Positions 37,599-47,900 of a stretch of 64,000 nucleotides of DNA are shown piece by piece. The position numbers and the translations under genes were made by a program. Each line of letters opens with the position of its first letter. The first letter of the stretch is position 1. The stretch comes from Flavobacterium daejeonense DSM 17708 (GTDB lineage Bacteria; Bacteroidota; Bacteroidia; Flavobacteriales; Flavobacteriaceae): assembly GCF_000425425.1 (NCBI RefSeq), contig NZ_AUDK01000005.1, positions 124,001 through 188,000 of the forward strand, written 5' to 3'. The notes beneath the pieces were generated by a model. The model searched no databases. It was not told where the DNA came from and saw only the letters and a program-made list of their open reading frames with translations.

Positions 37599-37629
37599 TT
37601 GGTTAATCTTAGCCAGAATTATATATTTG
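37599..37629 (+). promoter_or_regulatory. Promoter of secDF
   Basis: TTG (37599-37601), 20 bp, then TATATTTG (37622-37629). The predicted leader before the ATG at 37752 is about 115 bases, long for this genome, and may hold regulation. Confidence 0.65.
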
Positions 37630-37751
37630 CTCGGTTTAAAAAAAGATTTGCCATTATTTGCTTTTTTGTTTGAAAAACGAAGAAGGTTAAAGTGTTGGTA
37701 ATTAAGGTTTAATAAAAAAAATAAATTTAAAATAATTAATTTTTAGTAATA

Positions 37752-40730
37752 ATGCAGAATAAAGGACTTATTAAATTTTTTGCAATTCTATTTGCATTGG
37801 TAAGTATATACCAACTTTCATTCACTTTTGTCGCAAATAATGTAAAAAATGATGCGAAAATTTTTGCCAATGGTGATTCTAAAAAAGAGCTAAAATATTT
37901 AGACTCTATTGGTAAAGAAAAAGTATTTAGTCTAGGCTTTACCGATTTTACTTTTAACGAAGTAAGTGACAAGCAAATTAATAAAGGACTTGACTTAGAA
38001 GGAGGAATCAACGTGATTCTTCAAATTTCGGTTAAGGATATCCTGAAAGGTTTGGCTAATAATTCTAAAAATCCGGTTTTCAACAAATCGTTGGCTGATG
38101 CAACAGCAGATTTACAAGGAAACAAACCTTATTTAGAAAAGTTTTTTGATGCTTTTGAGGCTAATTCAAAAGGAACTGTAAAGTTAGCATCTCCTGAAAT
38201 TTTTGCAAACAGAAATTTACAAGGTGAAGGTGGTGTTGATTTTCAAATGACAGATGATCAGGTTAAAAAAGTAATCAGAAAAAAAGTTGACGAGTCTGTA
38301 GAAAGTGCTTTTGGAGTACTTAGAAAACGTATTGATAAATTTGGTGTAACACAGCCAAATATCCAAAAATTAGGAGAATCAGGAAGAATCTTAGTTGAAC
38401 TTCCGGGTGCTAAAGATGTGGATCGTATTAAAAAATTATTACAAAGTACAGCTCAGTTAGAGTTTTGGGAAACTTTTAAAATTGATGAAGTAGGTAACTT
38501 CTTAATGGCTGCAAACGAAGCTTTGAAAAAAACAGAGGTTGCTAAAACTGAAGTAGCTAAACCGGTTGCTAAAGATTCATTAAGTGCTTTATTGACTGAT
38601 ACTACAAAAGATTCTGCTGCCACTAAAAAAGGAAACAATCCTTTATTAGATAAAATGGTAGGTCAGGGCGGAGGACCAGTTTTGGCTCTTTTTGCTCCAA
38701 AAGATACTGCTGTTATCAACGGTTATTTTAAAAGAAATGAAATCAAAAGCTTATTACCGGCTGAGTTGCGTTATGCAAAATTTGTTTGGGGTGTAGTTGA
38801 GAAAAATACGGATAACAAAGGAAAAGAAATTGAAACAGTTGCTTTGTATGCTTTAAAAGGAAACAGAGACAACATTGCTTCTATGAGCGGAAATGTGGTT
38901 ACCGGAGCTAATGCAACTTTTGATCAGTTAGGAAAACCATCGGTTTCTATCGAAATGAACGGTCAGGGAGCTAAAACCTGGGAAGAATTAACAGGAAGAG
39001 CTTATACTCAAAAATCAAATATTGCTATCGTTTTAGATAATGTGGTTTATTCGGCTCCTGGAGTTTCCAGCGGACCAATTGCCGGAGGAAGATCAGAGAT
39101 TTCAGGTTCCTTTACTATTGACGAATCAACTGACTTAGCTAACGTTTTAAGAGCGGGTAAATTACCTGCAGCAGCTGATATTGTTCAGTCTGAAGTGGTA
39201 GGACCATCTTTGGGACAGGAAGCTATCGATAACGGAACAACTTCTGCAATCGTAGGTTTGCTATTAGTGTCTTTATGGATGTTAGTATATTATGGAAAAG
39301 CAGGTTGGTATGCTAACCTTGCATTGGCAGTAAACTTATTATTCTTATTCGGAATTTTAGCAAGTTTAGGTGCTGTATTAACCTTGCCAGGTATTGCTGG
39401 TATCGTATTAACAATGGGTACTGCGGTAGATGCGAATATTATTATTTATGAAAGAGCGAAAGAAGAATTGCGTGAAGGTAAATCATTGGATGAAGCAGTA
39501 AAAATTTCTTATAGCTGGACCGGAGCAATGCGTTCGATTGTGGATGCTAACGTAACGCACATTTTAATTGGAGCGGTATTGTTTATTTTTGGTTCAGGAC
39601 CAATTAAAGGTTTCGCAACTACTTTATTAATTGGTATTGTAACCTCTTTGTTTACTTCAATCTTTATCGCCAGAATTTTTATCGATAAAAATATTGCTAA
39701 GAAAGCCGATTTATCGTTTGTAACTAATTTTTCTAAAAACTTCTTTACAAACTTCCATTTTGATTTCTTGAAAGTAAAGAAAATCACTTATATCTTCTCT
39801 ACGGTTGTATTGATTGTTAGTATTTTTTCTCTTGCTACCAATGGTTTGGATCAGGGAGTTGATTTTGTGGGAGGTAGAACTTTCCAAATTCGTTTTGATA
39901 AAGCGGTTAGTACAGAAGAAGTAAAAACTGAATTAGCGAAAGTTTTAGACGGAAGTGCAGAGGTGAAAATCTTTGGTAGTGACAACCAGTTGAAAGTTAC
40001 TACAAAATATAAAGTAGAAGAACACGGAACAAAAGCGGATGAAGAAGTAAACAAAATCATGTTTGAAACTTTGAAGCATCACTATCCTTCGGATATGACG
40101 TATGAAAAGTTTGTAAACGCTTATGACGGTAAAAAATTAGGTATTGTTCAGGCTTCTAAAGTAGGGCCAACAGTCGCTGAGGATATTAAAGCCAATGCTT
40201 ACTGGGCTGTATTAGGAGCAATGGCTATTGTATTCCTTTATTTAGTAATTAGTTTCAGAAAATGGCAATATGGTTTAGGAGCTATCGCAGCGGTAGCGCA
40301 TGACGTTGTTTTCGTATTAGGAATTTATTCTTTGTGCTATAAATTCATGCCTTTCGGTATGGAAATTGACCAGCATTTTATCGCGGCAATCCTTACGGTT
40401 ATTGGGTATTCTATGAATGATACGGTAATTGTATTCGACAGGGTTCGTGAATATTTAGATGGAAAAACGAAGGGGAATTTTGCTGAAATTGTAAACAAAT
40501 CGATTAACTCGACGATGTCAAGAACGATTAATACTTCTTTGACTATGATTTTAGTATTGTTAATCATGTTTGTTTTTGGAGGAGAATCTATCAGAGGATT
40601 TATCTTCGCCATGTTAGTAGGTATTGTAGTAGGAACTTATTCCTCGTTATTTGTGGCTACTCCGGTATTGGTAGATTGTATTTCAATGGATGAAAAGAAA
40701 CAAATTGAAGAACAACATCAGGCAGCATAA
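37752..40730 (+). CDS. secDF: SecDF fused protein-export membrane protein
   Basis: The 992-residue protein joins SecD and SecF, which use the proton gradient to pull proteins through SecYEG. The SecD part (about 1-640) has a first membrane helix, a large periplasmic domain with a low-complexity Lys/Thr/Ala-rich insert near 260-300 and helices containing GTAVDANIIIYERAKEEL. The SecF part (about 660-985) has VDFVGGRTFQIRF and IGYSMNDTVIVFDRVRE. The fused form is normal in Bacteroidota. It has its own promoter, a 115-base leader and a strong terminator. Confidence 0.97.
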   Translation: MQNKGLIKFFAILFALVSIYQLSFTFVANNVKNDAKIFANGDSKKELKYLDSIGKEKVFSLGFTDFTFNEVSDKQINKGLDLEGGINVILQISVKDILKGLANNSKNPVFNKSLADATADLQGNKPYLEKFFDAFEANSKGTVKLASPEIFANRNLQGEGGVDFQMTDDQVKKVIRKKVDESVESAFGVLRKRIDKFGVTQPNIQKLGESGRILVELPGAKDVDRIKKLLQSTAQLEFWETFKIDEVGNFLMAANEALKKTEVAKTEVAKPVAKDSLSALLTDTTKDSAATKKGNNPLLDKMVGQGGGPVLALFAPKDTAVINGYFKRNEIKSLLPAELRYAKFVWGVVEKNTDNKGKEIETVALYALKGNRDNIASMSGNVVTGANATFDQLGKPSVSIEMNGQGAKTWEELTGRAYTQKSNIAIVLDNVVYSAPGVSSGPIAGGRSEISGSFTIDESTDLANVLRAGKLPAAADIVQSEVVGPSLGQEAIDNGTTSAIVGLLLVSLWMLVYYGKAGWYANLALAVNLLFLFGILASLGAVLTLPGIAGIVLTMGTAVDANIIIYERAKEELREGKSLDEAVKISYSWTGAMRSIVDANVTHILIGAVLFIFGSGPIKGFATTLLIGIVTSLFTSIFIARIFIDKNIAKKADLSFVTNFSKNFFTNFHFDFLKVKKITYIFSTVVLIVSIFSLATNGLDQGVDFVGGRTFQIRFDKAVSTEEVKTELAKVLDGSAEVKIFGSDNQLKVTTKYKVEEHGTKADEEVNKIMFETLKHHYPSDMTYEKFVNAYDGKKLGIVQASKVGPTVAEDIKANAYWAVLGAMAIVFLYLVISFRKWQYGLGAIAAVAHDVVFVLGIYSLCYKFMPFGMEIDQHFIAAILTVIGYSMNDTVIVFDRVREYLDGKTKGNFAEIVNKSINSTMSRTINTSLTMILVLLIMFVFGGESIRGFIFAMLVGIVVGTYSSLFVATPVLVDCISMDEKKQIEEQHQAA

Positions 40731-40750
40731 TTTATTTTGTAAATAGTAAT

Positions 40751-40780
40751 AGACCCGGTTTTTTGCCGGGTCTTTTTTTT
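40751..40780 (+). terminator. Intrinsic terminator of secDF
   Basis: Stem AGACCCGG (40751-40758) / CCGGGTCT (40766-40773) then T-run. Confidence 0.9.
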
Positions 40781-40908
40781 GGTTCAAATTCAATGAATAA
40801 GTTTTTGGGGATTATATTTTTTTAAAATTTTATTAAAGCCTGCTTTTTTAATATATTTACCTGATAATAAGATTTCCCCAAATTGAATCTTTTCTTAAAA
40901 TTGGAACA

Positions 40909-42432
40909 ATGAAAAAGAATCTACTTTTACTGGTCTTTATTAGCTTTTTTGCTTTGTTTTCAAACGCTGATTTGTTAGCGCAAGCGCCTGCTCCACCATC
41001 GGTAACTTCTCCGATATATTATTGTCAGGGAAGTACAGCATCTCCATTAACAGCGACTGCCGATGCTGGTTATACATTAGTTTGGTATGGGACAAATGCT
41101 ACAGCAGGGATACCCAGTACAATAGCCCCGACGCCTTCAACTACTACAGTTAGTTCAACCTCTTATTATGTGAGCCAAACGAATGGAGTTAGTGAAAGTG
41201 CCAGAGCTAGAATTGTTGTTAATGTTGTGGCTGATAATGGCGCTAGTATATTAAATTTTAGATGTGATCCTTCTCAAATTGCAGCAGCTGATAAATATTC
41301 TTCAGTTTTCTTTGATTGGTCTAATAATCCTACTTTGATACCTGATAATTTATATTCTTATACTTATACAATTGATGGAGGAACTCCAGTTTCCGGAACC
41401 GCCGATAATACAACGGGTTCTCATGTTCAAATTTTTGGTATGTCACCAGGACAATCAGCAACAATGACAATTTCAGCTACGTTACACCCTTGTGCTCCGT
41501 CACAAACTGTTACTTGTACTGTTCCATGTAATCCTTCAATACCTCAACCAACACCTACTTTTACTCAAATACCTCCTATTTGTGAGGGAACTTCGCCACC
41601 AGTATTACCATCAAGTTCGATTGAAGGTATTCAAGGAACTTGGTCTCCTTCTGTGGTTGACAATACAACTACGACAACTTATACTTTTACTCCAAATGCA
41701 AATGAATGTGCAAGACCACAAACAATGACTATTGAGGTAAATCCGGATAGTCCCGGTTTTGAAGATTTTTCTATTTGTTCAGGAACTCCAGCACCCACTT
41801 TGGATACTACTTCTCCTAATGGGGTTACCGGAAGCTGGGATAAAGCTGTAAATAATATGAATACCGATACTTATACTTTTACTCCGGATGGAGGGCAATG
41901 TGCTTCTCCACAAACTATTACTATTACCGTTTTGCCTTCAAACACTTTGGTGGATTTTACTTGGACAGTAACAGAGGCTTTTGCAGATAATCAAAAAGTG
42001 ACGCTTTCGGCTGAAACTGCGGGAGGTGATTATCTGTACCGGTTAGATGATGGACCGTTTCAATCCAGTCCTGTTTTTGAGTATGTTGCTGCAGGTTTGC
42101 ATTCGGCGACGGTTATGGATCAAACAGGGTGTAGCAGCCCAATTACCAAAACCGGTATTTTAGTGGTGAATTTTCCAAAATATTTTACACCAAATAATGA
42201 CGGCTATAATGATTTTTGGAACATTTCGGAGTTAAGTGACCAACCGTATGCTTATATCCGAATTTTTGATCGCTATGGGAAATTTTTGAAGCAAATAAGT
42301 CCTAATGGTGGCGGATGGAACGGAACTTACAACGGTCATTATTTACCTGCAGATGATTATTGGTTTGTAATTCATTATATTGAAAATGATGTAGTGAAAG
42401 AATTTAAATCTCATTTTTCATTAAAGAGATAA
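40909..42432 (+). CDS. T9SS type B sorting-domain protein with Ig-like repeats
   Basis: The 507-residue protein has a signal peptide (MKKNLLLLVFISFFALFSNADLLAQ). The C-terminal ~85 residues, PKYFTPNNDGYNDFWNI ... RIFDRYGKFLKQI ... YLPADDYWFVIHY, are the gliding-motility-associated type B sorting domain recognised by the type IX secretion system. The middle has an Ig-like module (ITSPIYYCQGS-type text near 35-110). Two imperfect tandem repeats (about 213-345) share the pattern ICxGTxxP...GxWxxxVxN...TYTFTPxxxxCAxPQT. It is expected at the cell surface or secreted as an adhesin-like protein. The gene stands alone. Confidence 0.9.
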   Translation: MKKNLLLLVFISFFALFSNADLLAQAPAPPSVTSPIYYCQGSTASPLTATADAGYTLVWYGTNATAGIPSTIAPTPSTTTVSSTSYYVSQTNGVSESARARIVVNVVADNGASILNFRCDPSQIAAADKYSSVFFDWSNNPTLIPDNLYSYTYTIDGGTPVSGTADNTTGSHVQIFGMSPGQSATMTISATLHPCAPSQTVTCTVPCNPSIPQPTPTFTQIPPICEGTSPPVLPSSSIEGIQGTWSPSVVDNTTTTTYTFTPNANECARPQTMTIEVNPDSPGFEDFSICSGTPAPTLDTTSPNGVTGSWDKAVNNMNTDTYTFTPDGGQCASPQTITITVLPSNTLVDFTWTVTEAFADNQKVTLSAETAGGDYLYRLDDGPFQSSPVFEYVAAGLHSATVMDQTGCSSPITKTGILVVNFPKYFTPNNDGYNDFWNISELSDQPYAYIRIFDRYGKFLKQISPNGGGWNGTYNGHYLPADDYWFVIHYIENDVVKEFKSHFSLKR

Positions 42433-42435
42433 AAT

Positions 42436-42466
42436 AAAAGGAATTGCTTTTGATGTAATTCCTTTT
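42436..42466. terminator. Bidirectional terminator
   Basis: Stem AAAAGGAATT (42436-42445) / AATTCCTTTT (42457-42466) between two convergent genes. Confidence 0.8.
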
Positions 42467-42473
42467 TTACTTT

Positions 42474-43580
42474 TTAAGCGGTTTTGAGTTCGGGTTTTAA
42501 ATCGGAAATGATAAATTCTGAGCCTTCTTTGTATTGTGGATTATAATAGACTTTTACTTCGTTTCTTTCAGCGAGCTTTCGTACTAAATTCAGCCCAATT
42601 CCTGTGCCTGATTCCCCTCTGGAAGATTGTCCTAAGGTATAGAACATCTGGAATATTTTTTCAGCCTGATTTTCCGGAATTCCGGGGCCATTGTCTCTAA
42701 TGGCTATTTGTTGCGTATTTTCGTCGTAAATAATAGCAATTTCAGTGATTTCTTTGTCGTTGTACTTAATCGCATTCGACAATAAATTTTGAATAATTTG
42801 TTTGAATGCGACCGATTGAAAATGAATGATATGATTTAGATTTTCTTTTGTGATTTTGATATTGTTGTTAGGATTAATGAGTTTTATCACGGCATTCACT
42901 TCGTTGAGAATGTTAACGGACTCTTTACCTTCATTATTTTCAACATTTTTTGAATAATGTAATAAATCATCAATTAATTTAGACATTGACTTAGCGGAAG
43001 ATTTTACCATGTCAAACAAGTCGGTTGCTTCTTCTTTTAAATCTAATATGTGTTCTTCTTCGATAAATTCAATTAGAGAAGTAATATTGTTTAGAGGTGA
43101 TTTTAAATCGTGCGCAATGATATTGGCAAATTGCTCTAATTCGCCATTTTTAGCCACTAATTTTTCGTTTAGTTTTTGTAATTCCTGATCGTAATCCCAA
43201 ATTTTCAGGAAGGAATCTACTTTTTTTCGGGTAATTTCGGTAACCAAAGGTTTGAACAAAAAATCAATAGCGCCCAAATCATAAGCCTTGTTAATGTATT
43301 GGGCTTCGTCACTGATGGCTGTTACAAAAATAGTAGGGATATTGGCGGTTGCCGGATGTTGTTTGGTAATTTCAACAAATTCATAACCGTCCATTTCCGG
43401 CATTTGAACATCTACTAAAATCAGCGAAATTTTTTCTTTAAGTAATACTTGTAAACCTTCACTTCCGGAATTGCAGCAAATAATTTCTCTGTCCGGTTTA
43501 TCCAACATGCTTTTTAGAGCAATTAAATTGGCCGGTTTGTCATCAATAAGCAATAGCTTATGTTTTATGGTGGTACTCAT
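42474..43580 (-). CDS. Response regulator-histidine kinase (REC-HisKA-HATPase)
   Basis: This 368-residue soluble protein has an N-terminal receiver domain (about 1-122, phospho-acceptor Asp57 in LILVDVQMPEMDG), a short coiled coil (about 130-145), a HisKA dimerisation domain with His157 in IIAHDLKSPLNNI and an HATPase domain (about 260-365, RDNGPGIPENQAEKIFQMFYTLG, GTGIGLNLVRKLAE). A receiver placed before a kinase suggests that phosphorylation of Asp57 by another kinase controls it. It is the last gene of the overlapping operon, sharing 23 bp with cheB. Confidence 0.92.
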   Translation of the reverse strand: MSTTIKHKLLLIDDKPANLIALKSMLDKPDREIICCNSGSEGLQVLLKEKISLILVDVQMPEMDGYEFVEITKQHPATANIPTIFVTAISDEAQYINKAYDLGAIDFLFKPLVTEITRKKVDSFLKIWDYDQELQKLNEKLVAKNGELEQFANIIAHDLKSPLNNITSLIEFIEEEHILDLKEEATDLFDMVKSSAKSMSKLIDDLLHYSKNVENNEGKESVNILNEVNAVIKLINPNNNIKITKENLNHIIHFQSVAFKQIIQNLLSNAIKYNDKEITEIAIIYDENTQQIAIRDNGPGIPENQAEKIFQMFYTLGQSSRGESGTGIGLNLVRKLAERNEVKVYYNPQYKEGSEFIISDLKPELKTA

Positions 43581-44130
43581 TGTTTAATACTTTAATTAGG
43601 GTTGTGGTATTTAATTCAATATGTTTGTTACAAATGTTTTTTGCCGCTTTGGGCATGATGTCAAATTCGGCTTCGGAACAATCCTGAATGAAGGTTTTAC
43701 CGTTATTTTCGGCGATTGTTTTTAAACCGTTTGCGCCGTCCTGATTCGAACCGGAGAGCAAAATTCCGCAGCATTTTTCTTCTAATAAAGTCGAAAATGA
43801 TTCGAAAGCAACATCAATCGATGGTCTGCTAAAATTGACCAACTCAGATACATCTAAGGAAAAAGTTAGATTTTTTTCCAATAAAACATGATAATCGGCT
43901 GGCGCAGTATAAATAAAACCTTTTTTTAAGGCTTCTTTGTCTTCGATTTCTTTTATCTGATAATGGCTATGCCGTTGTAAAATAGCTTCAAATGAAGAAA
44001 CACTATTTTTTAACCGATGTAAAACGATAACAATTGGCGTGTTGATACTTTTGTCTAAATTATTTAAAATAGACAGGATAACGTTGAACGCCCCGGCTGA
44101 ACCACCTATTAGAATTACGTCAGTTTTCAT
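43558..44130 (-). CDS. cheB: CheB-type methylesterase domain without receiver
   Basis: The 190-residue protein is the CheB catalytic domain alone. The expected Ser-His-Asp triad is present: Ser11 (IGGSAGAF), His38 (VIVLHRL) and Asp131 (LLSGSNQDGANGL), with TAPADYHVLLE in between. In chemotaxis CheB removes methyl groups from receptor glutamates. There is no receiver domain, so its activity must be controlled otherwise, perhaps by the receiver kinase encoded next to it. It overlaps cheR by 4 bp (ATGA) and the downstream gene by 23 bp. No chemoreceptor is encoded nearby. Confidence 0.93.
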   Translation of the reverse strand: MKTDVILIGGSAGAFNVILSILNNLDKSINTPIVIVLHRLKNSVSSFEAILQRHSHYQIKEIEDKEALKKGFIYTAPADYHVLLEKNLTFSLDVSELVNFSRPSIDVAFESFSTLLEEKCCGILLSGSNQDGANGLKTIAENNGKTFIQDCSEAEFDIMPKAAKNICNKHIELNTTTLIKVLNNEYHHKT

Positions 44131-44951
44131 CTTATTTTTTGATAAATTTTTTCTTCACGGTCAATTTCCTTAAAATGATCATATATCGAGCTGAATCGCA
44201 AGGATTCTTTTTTTCCGATTGCCAAAAAACCATGAACAGGCAAACTTTCGTAAAAAAGCTCTAACGCTTTATTTTGCAATTCATTGTTGAAGTAAATTAA
44301 TACATTTCGACAAAGAATTAGCTGGCATTCCTTAAAAACGCTGTCGGCTACCAAATTATGATTGGAAAACAATACATTTTGTTTTAGTTCCGATTGAATC
44401 ATCGAATGCCTGTCGTCAGAAACAAAATAATTGTTTAATGCTTCTTTTCCGCCGCAATCATAATAATTTCGGGTGTAATCTTTAAAATTATTGTTGTCAT
44501 AAATTCCTTTTCGGGCTCGTTCTATCGCATTAGCACTAATATCCGTGGCATAAATTCTTGTTTTAGAAAAGAGATTGTTCTCTTTTAAAAGAATATTCAA
44601 AGAATAAGTCTCTTCGCCAAAGGAACAGCCGGCACTCCAGATATTGATTTTTGGATAACTGTTTAGATACGGGAAAACTTTTTCCTGGAGCGATTTAAAA
44701 AAACTCGGATCTCTGAAAAACTCACTGACATTGACTACGATTTCGTTGATAAAATTTTGAAAAATCGCAGGGTTATTGATCAGTTCAAACTTTAAATCAA
44801 CCGCGTTTTTCATGTTGTTGATGTCCATAAAACGATTGATTCTTCTCAGCATAGAAGCTTTTGAATAATCGCAAAAATCGTAATCGAATTGTTTTTTTAT
44901 CGTAAAAAGCAATTCGTCCAGTTCGTTTAATGTTATCATTTGTAAATCCAA
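44127..44951 (-). CDS. cheR: CheR-type protein-glutamate methyltransferase
   Basis: The 274-residue protein has the CheR N-terminal helical domain (about 5-70, DYSKASMLRRINRFMDINNM) and the SAM-binding domain (about 75-270). The SAM-binding domain contains NVSEFFRDPSFF, the SAM loop IWSAGCSFGEETYSLNILL and the CRNVLIYF motif. CheR enzymes transfer methyl groups to receptor glutamates. It is coupled by a 16-bp overlap to the large hybrid kinase upstream and a 4-bp overlap to cheB. The substrate may be that kinase's coiled coil rather than a true chemoreceptor; this is inference. Confidence 0.94.
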   Translation of the reverse strand: MDLQMITLNELDELLFTIKKQFDYDFCDYSKASMLRRINRFMDINNMKNAVDLKFELINNPAIFQNFINEIVVNVSEFFRDPSFFKSLQEKVFPYLNSYPKINIWSAGCSFGEETYSLNILLKENNLFSKTRIYATDISANAIERARKGIYDNNNFKDYTRNYYDCGGKEALNNYFVSDDRHSMIQSELKQNVLFSNHNLVADSVFKECQLILCRNVLIYFNNELQNKALELFYESLPVHGFLAIGKKESLRFSSIYDHFKEIDREEKIYQKIR

Positions 44952-47900
44952 ATACTGATTAATGAAATAAGTTTTTGAATATCAATTGGCTTGGATTGAT
45001 AGTCCGAAGCTCCTGCTTTTAGAATTTCATCCCGATCTCCTTTCATCGCTTTAGCCGTGAGTGCAATAATGGGTAAGTTTTTCCATTTTCCATTTTCTCG
45101 TATTTTTTTGGTGGCTTCAAAGCCGTCCATTTCCGGCATCATAATATCCATTAATACGATGTCAAAATTTAGATGTTCTTCTAAGGCGTTCAAAGCTTCG
45201 ATTCCGTTAAAAGCGGTTGTAATGATAGCACCTTTGCTGGTCAAAGCCGCCGAAAGCGCATAAATATTTCGAATATCGTCATCAACAATTAAGATGTGTT
45301 TGTCTTTCAAAATTTCTCCTCCGGATAAATTAGGCGCTGTTTGGTACGCCGTATTTTCGGTGGTTTCTACTTTGTTTAAGAATAACAAAATCTCGTCTTT
45401 CAATCTTTCTGTTACATTATCGGTTTTGATTACAATGCTGTCGGCATTTTCTTCAAGTTCCAATTGTTCTTTGTCTGATAAATTTTTTCCAGTGTTGATA
45501 ATGATTTTAATGTTCTTGTTTTTAGAACCTTTTTTTAATTCCGAAATAGCCTTTACGTTGTCCGAATCCGGTAATCCCAGGTCGATTATCGCACAATCTA
45601 CTTCTACATTACTTAGAATATTTTCGGCTTCCGAACGCGAATACGCCTGCAAACAAATGGTGTTTTTGTCATTGGCATGCAACAATTGTTTGATGGAATA
45701 ATTTAGTTTTTCATCATCTTCTAAAATCAATACCCTTTTAAACACTTTATTGATTTCTTCATCGATCGAAAGAAAGGCATTTTTAAGTTTTTCAGGAGTA
45801 ATTGGTTTTACTAAGAAATCAAAAGCGCCCATTTCCTTAGCTAATTTTTCCCGTTTCATTCCTGACATCACGTGAACAGGAATGTGTTTTAATTCCGAAT
45901 CTTCTTTAAGCCATTTCAAAACCGTCCAGCCGTCAATTCCCGGCAATTTCATGTCGAGAATAATAGCTTTCGGATTGTATTTTTTAGCATATTGGAATCC
46001 GGTTTCTCCCTGATGGGCAATAATTGCTTTAAAACCGTTGTTGTGAGCTACCTGAAGCAAAACTTCAGCAAACGAAGGATCGTCTTCAATAATTAAAACC
46101 GTTTTGTCATCAATATCAGCCTGATTTCTGTCGTCATTAATATTAGCTGCTAAGTCAACCAGTTCTTCATTTGCTTTAGGATATTCCGATTCGATTTGTT
46201 CTTCTTTGACAACAGTTTCGGGTACAGCAATAGTTTCCGAAACCGAAGTGTTGTTTTCAATTCCTTGGTACTGTATCGGAATCAAAACACCAAAAGTACT
46301 TCCCTGATTTAGCTGACTGTCAAAAAAGACTTCTCCATCGAGTAAATGAGCCAGTTGCTTAGAAATGTACAAACCTAAACCGGTTCCGCCGTATTTTCGG
46401 CTGGTAGAACTGTCGGCCTGCTGGAAACTCTGGAATAGTTTTTTCTTGTTTTCTTCCGAAATTCCAATTCCGTTGTCTTTAATGGCAATGCGCAAAATGT
46501 TGTGATTCTCCAGAGAGGCCAATTTAGGATTGCTGAATTCCCAATTTTCATCAGGAGTATCAAAAGTCATGGCAACGGTTCCGCCGTTTGGAGTAAATTT
46601 TAAAGCATTGGAAAGGAAATTTTTCAAAATTTGTTCCACTTTGCCAACATCAGTAAAAAGATCGCTTGGGCAATTTTCGGTAATTGTGGTTTTAAACTGG
46701 ATTTCCTTTTTCTCCATTTGCGCTCTGAAAAGTCCGTCCATATCTGAGAAAATACGTTCGGAAACGGTATTTTCGGGATAAATTTCTACTTTACCGGCTT
46801 CTATTTTCGAAATATCCAAAATATCGGTAATCAGGTTGAGTAAGTCTTTTCCGGAAGTGTTAATGACTGAAAGATTTTCCAGTTGTGACTGTGTCAGATT
46901 GCCTGCCGGATTGTCTTTTAATAAGTCCGAAAGTATTAAAATGCTATTTAACGGAGTTCTTAATTCGTGCGACATATTGGCTAAAAACTCCGATTTGTAT
47001 TTGCTCGCCTGCGCAATTTCTTCCGATTTGATATTTAATTCTTCCTGTGCAATTGTCAGATCGTTGTTTTTTTTCTCAATCTCGTAGTTTTTCGTTTCCA
47101 GTTCGCGGCCTTTTTCTTCGAGATAAGCATTGGTTTGCTCCAATTCGGCAGCCTGATTTTTAAGTTCTTCTTCCGATTGATGCAGTAATAAAGTATGTTT
47201 GTTGAGTTCTTCGTTGTTTTGGCGCAATTCTTCTTCCTGAACCTGAAGAATATTGTTTTTTTTGTTGATTTCTTCCATAGAAAGTTTTAATTCTTCATTT
47301 CTGATGAAGACTTCGATGGCGCTGCCCAGAGATTCTTTTAAAGTGTTTAATAACTTTTGGTCGGTTTCATTGAAATTTTCCAACGAGCCAATTTCGATAA
47401 CACCAATGACTTCGTTTTTATGAGAAACAGGCGTGATTAAAATGTTGTAAATAGCTGATTTTCCCAAAGAAGAAGAGATGAAGGAATATTCTTTAGCTAA
47501 ATTATTGAAACATTTTTGTTCGTTAAATTTAGCTGCTTCACCTATTAGACCTTCTCCGAAAGCAATCTTTTTAGGGCTATTGTCATCATCGGCATAACTT
47601 CCTATTTTGATTAAATGATTCTGGTTTTCGATGTAATCTTTAATGTAAAAAGTAGCCTGACAACCCTTAGTTTGCTGACTTAGAACTTTACTGATATTGG
47701 TGCCAAAATCGTTGATATTTTTAGAATCAATAATGGTTTTATTTACCTGAATGATGTTTTTTTCAAGCAAACTGTTGGCATGGGCTTCGTCATTTAATCG
47801 TTTTAATTCGGATGACATGGTATTGAGTGATTCATTCAGCGTATCCGAATCACTTCTTAATTCAATCATGTCACCAAAATTTCCGGAGCTGATTTTCGTA

